Source of the DNA: UBA7662 sp943369355
Lineage (GTDB): Bacteria; Bacteroidota; Bacteroidia; UBA7662
Assembly (NCBI GenBank): GCA_943369355.1
Contig: CALRMX020000006.1
Coordinates: 124,001 to 188,000 of the forward strand
Direction: 5' to 3'
DNA length: 64,000 nt
This document shows positions 44,248 through 52,826 of this stretch, in pieces. Each line of letters begins with the position of its first letter. Within the stretch, counting starts at the first letter, position 1. Under the pieces are notes generated by a model. That model saw only the letters and a program-made list of their open reading frames with translations, was not told the origin of the DNA and searched no databases. Position numbers and translations under genes: made by a program.

Positions 44248-46821
44248 TTATTTCTGGCCGTTAAGATACTCCGTTTGAAAGTATTCCTTGTAATCGGGAA
44301 GGAGCTTTTTGTCGAAGAGGGTATTGAAATTCTCCTTATTGCACACCAACAGCATCACCTTATCGGCAGGAGTGCTCTTTTGCATATCCGTATTATTCTT
44401 CATCAGCTGGTAATACTCCATCGCTTTTCGGCTATTGGGAAACTCACGTACGACCAAAAACTGATAGGTTTTGCCATACAGCATGGTTTGTACACGCAAC
44501 TTTCCGCCCTTAAAATTGATGTCGTTGAAATTGGCCAGCTTGATTTCAAATTCGCGGTTTTGGTTATACCAACCCATTTCAGCAGCAATGAGCACATAGT
44601 GGGCGTTGTCTTTGTCTTTTACAAACAAACTTTTAGCTGAACCTGCTTCCAAGGTCTGCTGCCGTTTAGCAGGGTCGCTCAGGTCGAGGGTATATTGCGC
44701 CAATTTGGCTATTTCGCTTCCCGGGTACTTTTGCACCAAAGCACTCAAACTCGTTTTCATGGCCGTGGTATCCATCAGCTTGCCGTTGGCTAAAGCTGTG
44801 AGATAGTCTACCTGCGGGATGAATGAGCTCGCTGGGTAGCTCAATTTGAAACGTTGCCCCTCGCGCACAAAAGTTTGGTATTGGCCGGCTTTAAACTGCT
44901 GATAGAGGATCACATAGCTGCTCTCCGACGAATCCACAACAGCGGAATCTTTTTTTGCATTTCCTTGCGGATTCTTCAGGAGTTGTGCAAACTGATTGTC
45001 GGCATAGTTCTTCAACAGTAACTGCCTAGCAGCTTCGGCTTTGTCGGGTTGACCGGTTAGGTCGTACAGCAGGGCAAGGCGATATAAGGCTTCAGGTTCT
45101 TGCGGACAAGCCGGATAACGTTTCAGCAAAGCATTGTATTGGGCAATGGCCGTTGTATAGTCGCTCAACCGATCGCGATAAATGGCTCCCAATTTAAAGA
45201 GTGCTTCTTGTATTTTGCCGTTGGCTTGTGCTTGGGCGGCTTCCGAAAAAGGAATTTTGGCTTTGTACTTGGCGCGAGGATCCTTAGGGTCTACATCTAC
45301 TTGACCACCTTGCTGTACGTTGTTTTGTTCGCCAGCCTGCACAAACTGCTCTTTTTTGCTGCGCCGCCAATTGTCGGCCAGTTCTCGATTGCCCCACTGC
45401 TGCCTAAAGGCCGAATATCCCTGCGAAACTACCTGTTGGTTGTAAAAATACCATTGCTGAGAACCACCCGGTGGGGTAAGTCCGCCACCTGGCAGCGGCT
45501 GTTGGCTGGTGTTGTTTACTGGCCTGTTTTTCCCCGATTCTTTCTCAAAGCGGGCTTCGTCGGCCTTGCGCTCTTCTTCTTTGATGGCTTTATCTATCAC
45601 CTTATCCAACTGCCTTGCGGGTAAGGCCGCTAGGCTCAACAAACTGTCTTGCAGGCGTATTACCTCCAAATTTTCGACAAGCTCACCGAGGTAGAGCTTC
45701 TTGCCATTGATTTCGTTGTATTTTGGGTGTTTGTTGTCGATTACCGATGCGGTGCTGTCGTAGTAGAGCTGCGACTCGGCGTAGTTGGCCTTGTTAAAAT
45801 AGTACTCTGCCAAATACAGGTAGGTGCGGCCTTTTTGTGCGGTGTTTTTGGTGCTCGCGGCCGACGATAGCTTCATGAGGTTAACGCCTTCGGTTTCGTT
45901 TTTGGCTTTAAACTCCAACAAGGCCATCTCATAATAGATCTCGTCGCGGTAATCTTTGTTTTTTTCGTCGCGCAGCAACTTTTTTAGCTGGTTGCGGGCC
46001 GTGCGCAACGATCCGGTGCCATCCCATAGGCGAGCCAAGCGGATACGGGCCTGGAACTCCATTTCGTAATATGGTTTACCATCGAGCACCGCCCTGTAAT
46101 AGCCGTAGGTTTCTTTGCGCCCCTTTTCTTGGGTGAGCTGACCTAATATAAAGTGGTAACGGGTGCGTGTAGATTTCGATTTTTCGAATTTGAGCGCTTG
46201 TTTAAGCGGAGCGATGGCTTGGTCGTTCCGTTTTTGTTTCAGGTAGAGGTCGGCTTGCAGGGCATGCACGGTGGCTAAATAGCCCGAAGGGAATTTTTTA
46301 TTGGCGGTGATGAGGTCGAGCGCGCCTTGCGCTTTGGCGTACTGCTGACTTTCGGCATAGGAACGTGCCAGCCAAACCAGTGCTTCGGGAGCTAGTTCTG
46401 TGTCTTTGTAACGGGTGTAAACGTATTGAAAGCTTTCGATGGCCTCAAAATATTCACCTTTCATAAAATAAGCCTTGCCGATGAGCAGGAAACTATCGTC
46501 GATCCATTTGCTGAGCTCGTGGTTTTGGATGACGGCCGAACATTTTTTGATGATTTGCTCAAAGGTTCCGTTGTGTGTACTCCTGGCGGCCGCATCACCG
46601 TATACAAAAACAGGGATAACTTGATTGAAGTCGTCTTTGTGATTTTTGCGTATGTCTTTGGTGGTCTCGTTGAAAAGCGTGAGCCCGTTGAAATAACCGT
46701 TGTAATGAGCCGTGATATTGTGGTAAATGCGGTTGTACCAGGTGTCGCGCTTGCACGACGATAGTGCGGAAAGCGACAAAAGGGCGGCGACAAGTAGGTA
46801 TAAGCTTCGGGTATTTTTCAA
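44248..46821 (-). CDS. porW: T9SS/gliding lipoprotein PorW (SprE)
   Basis: 858 residues from a TTG at 46821; a second TTG at 46845 would lie on the likely transcription start. No ATG fits. The lipoprotein signal ends at LSSCKRD. The N-terminus NRIYHNITAHYNGYFNG matches the SprE/PorW signature, and TPR-like helical repeats cover about 70-350 and 500-640; a charged linker rich in Gln, Asn and Gly lies between (about 405-480). PorW links the T9SS rings to the rest of the machine and is needed for secretion and gliding. It heads the porW-PBP-uvrC operon. Confidence 0.88.
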   Translation of the reverse strand: MKNTRSLYLLVAALLSLSALSSCKRDTWYNRIYHNITAHYNGYFNGLTLFNETTKDIRKNHKDDFNQVIPVFVYGDAAARSTHNGTFEQIIKKCSAVIQNHELSKWIDDSFLLIGKAYFMKGEYFEAIESFQYVYTRYKDTELAPEALVWLARSYAESQQYAKAQGALDLITANKKFPSGYLATVHALQADLYLKQKRNDQAIAPLKQALKFEKSKSTRTRYHFILGQLTQEKGRKETYGYYRAVLDGKPYYEMEFQARIRLARLWDGTGSLRTARNQLKKLLRDEKNKDYRDEIYYEMALLEFKAKNETEGVNLMKLSSAASTKNTAQKGRTYLYLAEYYFNKANYAESQLYYDSTASVIDNKHPKYNEINGKKLYLGELVENLEVIRLQDSLLSLAALPARQLDKVIDKAIKEEERKADEARFEKESGKNRPVNNTSQQPLPGGGLTPPGGSQQWYFYNQQVVSQGYSAFRQQWGNRELADNWRRSKKEQFVQAGEQNNVQQGGQVDVDPKDPRAKYKAKIPFSEAAQAQANGKIQEALFKLGAIYRDRLSDYTTAIAQYNALLKRYPACPQEPEALYRLALLYDLTGQPDKAEAARQLLLKNYADNQFAQLLKNPQGNAKKDSAVVDSSESSYVILYQQFKAGQYQTFVREGQRFKLSYPASSFIPQVDYLTALANGKLMDTTAMKTSLSALVQKYPGSEIAKLAQYTLDLSDPAKRQQTLEAGSAKSLFVKDKDNAHYVLIAAEMGWYNQNREFEIKLANFNDINFKGGKLRVQTMLYGKTYQFLVVREFPNSRKAMEYYQLMKNNTDMQKSTPADKVMLLVCNKENFNTLFDKKLLPDYKEYFQTEYLNGQK

Positions 46822-46850
46822 AACGGGTGCAAAATACAACAGCAACGACG

Positions 46851-46858
46851 CAAAATTA
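46851..46858 (-). promoter_or_regulatory. Candidate -7 element for porW
   Basis: On the minus strand TAATTTTG matches TAnnTTTG. It would start transcription near 46845, so the TTG at 46821 is the better start codon. A divergent -7 element for the next gene lies about 60 bases away. Confidence 0.4.
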
Positions 46859-46917
46859 TTTTGTCGAGCTTTAAAATCGTAGCGGCTGATTTCCTATCGG
46901 GAATTGCGAAATGTATC

Positions 46918-46925
46918 TACTTTTG
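46918..46925 (+). promoter_or_regulatory. Candidate -7 element for the LytM-bactofilin-atp operon
   Basis: TACTTTTG matches TAnnTTTG. It ends only 4 bases before the GTG start at 46930, so the message would be leaderless or the true start would lie further in. Confidence 0.35.
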
Positions 46926-46929
46926 AGAG

Positions 46930-47790
46930 GTGGAACGGATACTACGACTTTTACGTAAGCTGCGCGACAAATACCGACTGGTTATACTCGACGAAAAAAC
47001 CTACGAGGAAAAGGTGGCCATTCGGCTATCGCGCCTCAATGTGATTGTATTGGGAAGTACCGTTTTTGTATTGGTTATCAGCGTGTTTGTTTCATTGGTA
47101 GTGTTTACGCCGCTCAAACAGTACATACCCGGGTATGCCGACGTAAACTTACGCCGCGACCTCATTCGCCTGTACTTGGCTGCCGATTCTTTGGAGCGCA
47201 GTCTCGCTCAACGCGAAATGTTGCTCGATAATTTTCGGCAAGTCATTGAAGGCGACATTAAAAACGAGGTGCCCGACACCTTGGTCGGTCCCCAACCTAT
47301 GGTGAATTACGATATTGAAGGGTTGAGTATAAGTTCCCCATTCGATTCGATGCTGCGGGCACAGATCGCTCGTGAAAATGTGGATGTGCGCATCGGCATC
47401 GAGCAAGAACGCAAATCGTTTCATGGCGCTGTTTTTTTTCAGCCAGTTACCGGGAGGGTGGTGCGAAGTTTCACGCCAAACAGCCGTAGTTACAGCCTAG
47501 GACTAAACGCCAGCAAAGACGAGTTGGTTAAGGCCACGCTCGATGGCTCTGTCATCTATGTAGGCTATTCGCTGGAGCAGGCCTGGGTGGTGGGTATCCA
47601 ACACGGACAAAATATGGTAAGCTGGTACAAGCGGCTGAACAATCCACTCAAAAAAACAGGCAATTTCGTTCGGGCTGGAGAGGTAGTGGGCGTTATCGGT
47701 CCAGTTACGGGCCGAGATGCAGTAAACTTCGAATTTGAAATCTGGTACAACGGTATTGCCATTGATCCGGCAGAATACATAAACTTCTGA
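46930..47790 (+). CDS. Degenerate M23 (LytM) protein with one membrane helix
   Basis: 286 residues from a GTG. After about 38 basic cytoplasmic residues comes one membrane helix (about 38-60), then a helical linker and a LytM domain (about 165-286). The fold is clear (PVTGRVVRSF, DGSVIYVGYS, IQHGQNMVSWYKRL, VRAGEVVGVIGPVTG), but the zinc ligands are changed: the HxxxD motif reads SLGLN (Ser189 and Asn193) and the HxH motif reads NFEFE (Asn266 and Glu268). It is therefore not an active peptidase and probably regulates another one, as EnvC or NlpD do. Bactofilin follows after one base; the same pairing (bactofilin with M23 proteins) shapes cells in other bacteria. Confidence 0.83.
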   Translation: MERILRLLRKLRDKYRLVILDEKTYEEKVAIRLSRLNVIVLGSTVFVLVISVFVSLVVFTPLKQYIPGYADVNLRRDLIRLYLAADSLERSLAQREMLLDNFRQVIEGDIKNEVPDTLVGPQPMVNYDIEGLSISSPFDSMLRAQIARENVDVRIGIEQERKSFHGAVFFQPVTGRVVRSFTPNSRSYSLGLNASKDELVKATLDGSVIYVGYSLEQAWVVGIQHGQNMVSWYKRLNNPLKKTGNFVRAGEVVGVIGPVTGRDAVNFEFEIWYNGIAIDPAEYINF

Positions 47791-47791
47791 T

Positions 47792-48160
47792 ATGCTTAAT
47801 CGAACGAAGAGTGAGAACCCGACAATTGCTGCCCAAGTGAACTTGATTGGCGTAGGCACACAAATCAACGGTGATGTAGATGCCAGGGGCGATATACGCG
47901 TAGATGGCATTTTGAATGGTAATCTTACCGGTGCCACTCGCGTAGTGGTGGGGCCCGAAGGACGGGTAAATGGCCACATACAGTGCACCTTTGCCGAGAT
48001 TATTGGACAGGTAAAGGGCGACGTAGTGCTTAACGAAACACTCACTTTACGCTCGAATGCCCGTATCGAAGGCAATATTACCATTGGGAGACTTATCGTA
48101 GAGTCGGGAGCTGTATTTACGGGTAGCTGCACCATGCAAAATCCGCAGCTGGGCAACTGA
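47792..48160 (+). CDS. Bactofilin
   Basis: 122 residues with the bactofilin beta-helix, seen as GVGTQINGDVDARGDIRVDG, LNGNLTGATRVVVG, GRVNGHIQCT and IIGQVKGDVVLNE. Bactofilins polymerise without nucleotide into membrane-bound filaments that position cell-wall enzymes. N- and C-terminal tails are short. Its stop overlaps the atpZ start by one base. Confidence 0.92.
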   Translation: MLNRTKSENPTIAAQVNLIGVGTQINGDVDARGDIRVDGILNGNLTGATRVVVGPEGRVNGHIQCTFAEIIGQVKGDVVLNETLTLRSNARIEGNITIGRLIVESGAVFTGSCTMQNPQLGN

Positions 48161-48375
48161 TGGCTTCAAAACGGCCCATACAAGATTACATTCGCTACAG
48201 CGGACTCGCCTTTCAGCTTATCGCGTTATTGTTGGTAGGCATGTGGTTGGGTGGACTCGCCGATGAAGCCTTGGCCTTAGAAACGCCTTGGTTTACGCTA
48301 CTGGGTGTTTTGTTGGGGTTGGGAGCAGGGTTGTATCAGCTGTTGAGAGATTTACTTCAATCGAAAGACGAATGA
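48160..48375 (+). CDS. atpZ: AtpZ/AtpI family small membrane protein
   Basis: 71 residues with two membrane helices (about 15-35 and 43-63), the AtpZ/AtpI pattern (LAFQLIALLLVGMWLGGLAD). Such proteins aid assembly of the c ring or Mg2+ supply for the ATP synthase. It overlaps both the bactofilin gene (1 base) and the next gene (4 bases). Confidence 0.82.
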   Translation: MASKRPIQDYIRYSGLAFQLIALLLVGMWLGGLADEALALETPWFTLLGVLLGLGAGLYQLLRDLLQSKDE

Positions 48376-48749
48376 GTGCCTATCGATTTTGGAGCATTCC
48401 GCTAGTAATTGCCCTGTTTTTTGGCATAGTACAATATTTTTGGCCAACCATAATCAATGAACACTGGCCTTTTTTGTGGATGTACTTTGTGGTGTTGAGT
48501 GCAGCACTAAAACGACTGCAAAAACGGCTTGAAAAAAAACTTGCTGACCAGCAACCACTTATTTTGCTGGCTGTACTTTCGGTGCACCTCTTTGGAAGTT
48601 TGTTTTTAGCCGTTTTATGGAAGATTTGGGGAAGCGTTTTCGACCTGCGCTTTGCCTTAAATTATTTACTGCTTTATGTCGCATTTCTGGTGTTTGAAGT
48701 TCTAAGCCTTTTGTATAACTTGCGCCCACTTTCAAACGAACCTCAATAG
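48372..48749 (+). CDS. Membrane protein in AtpI position
   Basis: 125 residues from an ATG at 48372 (ATGA overlap with atpZ); a TTG at 48288 would lie within the previous gene. It has four membrane helices and a basic central loop (KRLQKRLEKK). In size, helix count and place it corresponds to AtpI, the ATP synthase assembly factor, but the sequence is divergent, so only the position supports the name. Confidence 0.65.
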   Translation: MSAYRFWSIPLVIALFFGIVQYFWPTIINEHWPFLWMYFVVLSAALKRLQKRLEKKLADQQPLILLAVLSVHLFGSLFLAVLWKIWGSVFDLRFALNYLLLYVAFLVFEVLSLLYNLRPLSNEPQ

Positions 48750-48758
48750 CCGATTTTG

Positions 48759-49862
48759 ATGCGATTTTCAAGGTTTTTCCGGATTCACACGATAGTTACC
48801 CTGCTGGTTTTCGCTGCTTCTGCGTTTATTTCTCCGTTACAGCTCCGTGCCAGCACCGATACAACTGCTGTTACCGATACAACTTCTACCCAAGCCGAAG
48901 AAAAGTTTAACCCAGTCGACATGATCATGCATCACATCAGCGATGCACACGACTGGCACTTGTTTGATCTTACCGACGAGAACGGTGAACTGCATCCTGT
49001 TAGTATACCACTGCCAGTAATCTTGGTAACCGATGGCCATGTGGATGTATTCATGTCGAGCGCTTTCCACCACGGACATAGCGAAGTAGTAAAAGGCGAC
49101 CGCACTTACAAACTCGATCATGGCCATGTAGTTGAAACTAGCGGTAAATCGGTTACCGACTTGTCGATCACCAAAAACGTAGCTTCTATGCTGCTTTCGG
49201 TAATCTTATTGGTTTCGTTGTTTGGGGCCGCTGGAGCGTCGTACCGCAAAAACGGTTTAGGAGCACCCAAAGGCGTGGCAAAAATTCTCGAGCCGTTGGT
49301 TGTGTACGTACGTGATGAAATAGCCATCCCGAACATCGGTGAGAAAAAATATGCACGTTACATGCCGTATTTGCTCACAGCCTTTTTCTTCATTTGGATC
49401 AACAATTTATTGGGCCTCATTCCAGGAGGTGCCAACTTCACCGGTAATATCGCGGTTACCCTGACCTTAGCTGTAATCACCATGATAATCACCAACGTGA
49501 GTGGTACCAAAACCTACTGGGGGCATATTTTTACACCGCACGTTCCTAAATGGCTTTATCCAATCATGATACCGGTAGAAGTGATTGGTGTTTTATCGAA
49601 GCCTTTCGCACTAACCATACGTTTGTTTGCAAACATCACCGCTGGGCACATCATTATCTTGAGCTTGGTTGCGCTTATCTTCATCTTCAAGAACATCGCT
49701 TTGGCACCGGTATCGGTAGCTTTCGTATTGTTCATTAGCTGTTTGGAGTTGTTGGTAGCTGCTTTGCAAGCCTATGTATTTACCTTGTTGTCGGCACTTT
49801 TCATTGGCTTAGCCTTAGAAGAACCGCATCATGAACACGGAACTGAACATGCACATCATTAA
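48759..49862 (+). CDS. atpB: ATP synthase F0 subunit a
   Basis: 367 residues. The N-terminus is a signal-like segment plus a His-rich periplasmic extension of about 100 residues (with KLDHGHVV), typical of Bacteroidota subunit a and absent in E. coli. The proton-channel Arg lies in ALTIRLFANITAGHI; the final helices read SCLELLVAALQAYVFTLL. The C-terminus is His-rich. A TTG three bases upstream is not needed. Confidence 0.94.
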   Translation: MRFSRFFRIHTIVTLLVFAASAFISPLQLRASTDTTAVTDTTSTQAEEKFNPVDMIMHHISDAHDWHLFDLTDENGELHPVSIPLPVILVTDGHVDVFMSSAFHHGHSEVVKGDRTYKLDHGHVVETSGKSVTDLSITKNVASMLLSVILLVSLFGAAGASYRKNGLGAPKGVAKILEPLVVYVRDEIAIPNIGEKKYARYMPYLLTAFFFIWINNLLGLIPGGANFTGNIAVTLTLAVITMIITNVSGTKTYWGHIFTPHVPKWLYPIMIPVEVIGVLSKPFALTIRLFANITAGHIIILSLVALIFIFKNIALAPVSVAFVLFISCLELLVAALQAYVFTLLSALFIGLALEEPHHEHGTEHAHH

Positions 49863-49897
49863 TTTTTATATCGTTTAACCATTTTAATTCACAAATC

Positions 49898-50107
49898 ATG
49901 ACCATTACAGGTATTGCCGCTATCGGCGCAGGTATCGCAGTAATCGGAGCTGGTATGGGTATCGGCCGCATCGGCGGTTCAGCCATGGAAGCCATCGCCC
50001 GTCAACCCGAAGCTGCTGGTAAAATCCAAACTGCCATGATCATCGCTGCTGCCCTCATCGAAGGTGCTGCGTTGTTCGCTGTGGTAGTTTCGCTGCTCGT
50101 AGCCTAA
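49898..50107 (+). CDS. atpE: ATP synthase F0 subunit c
   Basis: 69 residues with two membrane helices joined by the polar loop ARQPEAAGK. The ion-binding Glu is in IEGAALF of helix 2; the lack of the Q/ES(T) set of sodium-binding rings points to protons. It forms the rotor ring. A terminator-like hairpin follows directly. Confidence 0.95.
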   Translation: MTITGIAAIGAGIAVIGAGMGIGRIGGSAMEAIARQPEAAGKIQTAMIIAAALIEGAALFAVVVSLLVA

Positions 50108-50112
50108 AAAAG

Positions 50113-50151
50113 AAAAGGGCTCGTCCGGCGGTTGGCCGGCAGCCCTTTTTT
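50113..50151 (+). terminator. Terminator-like hairpin between atpE and atpF
   Basis: AAAAGGGCT (50113-50121) pairs with AGCCCTTTT (from 50141), with a second small hairpin (CCGGCGG...CCGG) in the loop, and a T run follows. It lies within the operon, 25 bases before atpF, so it may let only part of the transcripts continue and give extra c subunit. Confidence 0.75.
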
Positions 50152-50175
50152 ACCATGATTTAAGACTATCGAACG

Positions 50176-50673
50176 ATGAAAGAACTTATACAACCGGCAC
50201 TTGGCCTGATCGTTTGGACAGGCACTGCCTTCCTGATTCTCTTGTTTCTGCTTCGCAAATTTGCGTGGAAGCCGATACTCGATGCAGTAAATACCCGCGA
50301 GCAAAACATCAACGATGCCTTGGCATCGGCCGATAAAGCCCGTGCTGAAATTGCGAATCTGACCCAAGAAAACGAAAAGTTGCTGGCAGAAGCGCGCCTC
50401 GAGAAGGACCGTATCCTTGCCGACGCGAAGAAAACCAAGGACGCGATTATCGCAGAGGCGAAATCAACTGCCGACGCGGAAGGGAAACGTATCATCGAAT
50501 CGGCCCGCGCCGTCATCGAAAACGAAAAACAAGCTGCACTCACTGAGGTGAAGAACATGGTGGCTACCTTATCGATCGACATCGCCGAAAAGGTGCTTCG
50601 CAAAGAATTTGAGCAGAAGTCGGCACAAGAGGCTTTTGTAAAGCAGCACATTGACGACATCAAATTGAACTAA
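50176..50673 (+). CDS. atpF: ATP synthase F0 subunit b
   Basis: 165 residues: one N-terminal membrane helix (about 8-28), followed by FAWKPILDAVNTREQNI and a long charged helix that forms the peripheral stalk dimer. Full length. Confidence 0.95.
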   Translation: MKELIQPALGLIVWTGTAFLILLFLLRKFAWKPILDAVNTREQNINDALASADKARAEIANLTQENEKLLAEARLEKDRILADAKKTKDAIIAEAKSTADAEGKRIIESARAVIENEKQAALTEVKNMVATLSIDIAEKVLRKEFEQKSAQEAFVKQHIDDIKLN

Positions 50674-50678
50674 TCCCG

Positions 50679-51236
50679 ATGGCCGATTTTAAAATAGCCG
50701 TCCGTTACGCCCGCTCGCTAATGTTGCTGGCCGAGGAAAACAAGGTGCTGGATGCGGTGTATGCCGACATGCAAGCGCTTGCTTCGGCCGTGAAAAGTAA
50801 CCGCGAACTGGCTGTAATGCTCAAGAGCCCAGTAGTAAAAGGCGATGTAAAAGAGCGGGTGTTGAACCAAATATATGGTGCAAGTTTCCACAAAACCACA
50901 CTCAGTTTTCTGCAATTGGTAATCCGCAAGCGTCGTGAAGCAGTGATACCTACCATGGCCATCAGTTTTGAACGTTTGTACAACATTCATCAGGGTATCG
51001 TTGAGGCCACGCTTACTACTGCGTCGGAGCTTGACCAAGCCTTGCATGCCGAAATCCTGAAAATGATTAGCGAAGAAACCCAGAAAAAGGTGAAACTCGC
51101 TACCTCTACCGACAGTGACCTTATTGCCGGTTTTGTGCTCCAGGTGGGCGATCAGCGCTATGAAGCGACTGTTGCTCGTGAGCTCAAAGAAATGCGTAAA
51201 TTATTCTCTGACAATCCTTACATCCAAAAGTATTAA
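50679..51236 (+). CDS. atpH: ATP synthase F1 subunit delta
   Basis: 185 residues, helical N-terminal domain (AVRYARSLMLLAEEN) and the conserved C-terminal end with LIAGFVLQVGD. It ties the b stalk to the top of F1. It starts 5 bases after atpF. Confidence 0.94.
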   Translation: MADFKIAVRYARSLMLLAEENKVLDAVYADMQALASAVKSNRELAVMLKSPVVKGDVKERVLNQIYGASFHKTTLSFLQLVIRKRREAVIPTMAISFERLYNIHQGIVEATLTTASELDQALHAEILKMISEETQKKVKLATSTDSDLIAGFVLQVGDQRYEATVARELKEMRKLFSDNPYIQKY

Positions 51237-51239
51237 TCC

Positions 51240-52820
51240 ATGGCACAAGTAAAACCTGATGAGATTTCAGCGATCCTGCGGGAGCAGCTGTCGGGTTATA
51301 AAACAGCCGCCGAACTTGAAGAAGTTGGCACCGTTCTCCAAGTAGGCGACGGTATCGCACGTATTTACGGTCTCTCGAAAGTGCAGGCTGGTGAACTCAT
51401 TGAGTTCGAAAATAGAACACGCGCGGTGGTGTTGAACCTCGAAGAAGACAACGTAGGTGCCGTATTACTTGGCGCTTCTGAAGGCATCAAAGAAGGCGAT
51501 ACTGCAAAACGTACCGGTCTCATTGCCTCTATTAAAGTTGGTGAAGGTATGCTTGGCCGCGTGGTCAATACCCTCGGTGAGCCTATCGACGGCAAAGGCC
51601 CTATCAGCGGTGATTTGTACGAGATGCCCATCGAGCGTAAAGCTCCAGGGGTAATCTTCCGCCAACCAGTACACGAGCCGCTACAAACGGGTATCAAGGC
51701 CATCGACGCCATGATTCCGATTGGTCGTGGTCAGCGTGAGTTGATCATCGGCGACCGTCAAACCGGTAAGACGGCCATTGCCATCGACGCCATCATCAAC
51801 CAAAAAGAATTCTACGAAGCCGGAAATCCGGTGTATTGTATTTATGTAGCTGTAGGTCAGAAAGCCTCTACTGTAGCCAATATCGTAAAAACGCTCGAAG
51901 AGCGTGGTGCGATGGCCTACACAGTGGTGGTAGCAGCATTTGCCTCTGAGCCAGCTCCTTTGCAATTCTTCGCCCCAATGGCAGGTGCTGCCATCGGCGA
52001 ATACTTCCGCGATACAGGACGTCCGGCCTTGATCACCTACGACGACTTGTCGAAGCAGGCCGTGGCCTACCGTGAGGTGTCGTTGCTGCTCCGTCGTCCT
52101 CCAGGACGTGAAGCTTATCCCGGCGACGTATTCTACCTGCACAGCCGCCTACTCGAGCGTGCGTGCAAGCTCAACTACAACGACGAAATCATCGCCAACA
52201 TGAACGACTTGCCAGAGTCGCTCAAAGGCAAGGTGAAAGGTGGCGGATCGTTAACTGCCCTGCCAATCATCGAAACGCAGGCAGGTGACGTATCGGCTTA
52301 TATTCCTACCAACGTGATTTCGATCACCGACGGGCAGATCTTCTTGGAGTCGAACTTATTCAACGCTGGTGTACGTCCGGCCATCAACGTAGGTATCTCG
52401 GTATCGCGTGTAGGTGGTAACGCACAAATCAAATCGATGAAAAAAGTTGCCGGTACCTTGAAGCTCGACCAAGCGCAGTACCGTGAATTGGAAGCTTTCT
52501 CGAAGTTTGGTTCCGACCTCGATGCTGCTACTAAAGCAGTACTCGACAAAGGAGCTCGTAACGTAGAAATCCTGAAACAGCCTCAGTTCAGCCCACGTCG
52601 TGTGGAGGACCAAATTGCCATCATCTACCTGGGTATCAAAGGTGCCTTGATGGGTGTTCCTGTGAACCGTGTTCGTGAGTTCGAAGAGGACTTCCTACAA
52701 GTTATGCGTGGCAGCCACAAAGACGTACTCGATGCTTTCAAAGCAGGTAAGTTTGAAGATAGCCTTACCGATGTTGTGTTGAAAGTGGCCAAAGACCTAA
52801 TGCCTAAGTTCAAAGCCTGA
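51240..52820 (+). CDS. atpA: ATP synthase F1 subunit alpha
   Basis: 526 residues. P-loop GDRQTGKT (about 171-178), non-catalytic nucleotide site, and the VGISVSRVGGNAQIKSMKK signature near residue 385. It forms the hexamer with beta, encoded far away at 19 kb. Full length. Confidence 0.97.
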   Translation: MAQVKPDEISAILREQLSGYKTAAELEEVGTVLQVGDGIARIYGLSKVQAGELIEFENRTRAVVLNLEEDNVGAVLLGASEGIKEGDTAKRTGLIASIKVGEGMLGRVVNTLGEPIDGKGPISGDLYEMPIERKAPGVIFRQPVHEPLQTGIKAIDAMIPIGRGQRELIIGDRQTGKTAIAIDAIINQKEFYEAGNPVYCIYVAVGQKASTVANIVKTLEERGAMAYTVVVAAFASEPAPLQFFAPMAGAAIGEYFRDTGRPALITYDDLSKQAVAYREVSLLLRRPPGREAYPGDVFYLHSRLLERACKLNYNDEIIANMNDLPESLKGKVKGGGSLTALPIIETQAGDVSAYIPTNVISITDGQIFLESNLFNAGVRPAINVGISVSRVGGNAQIKSMKKVAGTLKLDQAQYRELEAFSKFGSDLDAATKAVLDKGARNVEILKQPQFSPRRVEDQIAIIYLGIKGALMGVPVNRVREFEEDFLQVMRGSHKDVLDAFKAGKFEDSLTDVVLKVAKDLMPKFKA

Positions 52821-52826
52821 TAGTCC

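Noticed and set aside
46843..46845. TTG at 46845 as start of porW
   Set aside because: It coincides with the predicted transcription start; the TTG at 46821 gives a normal lipoprotein signal.
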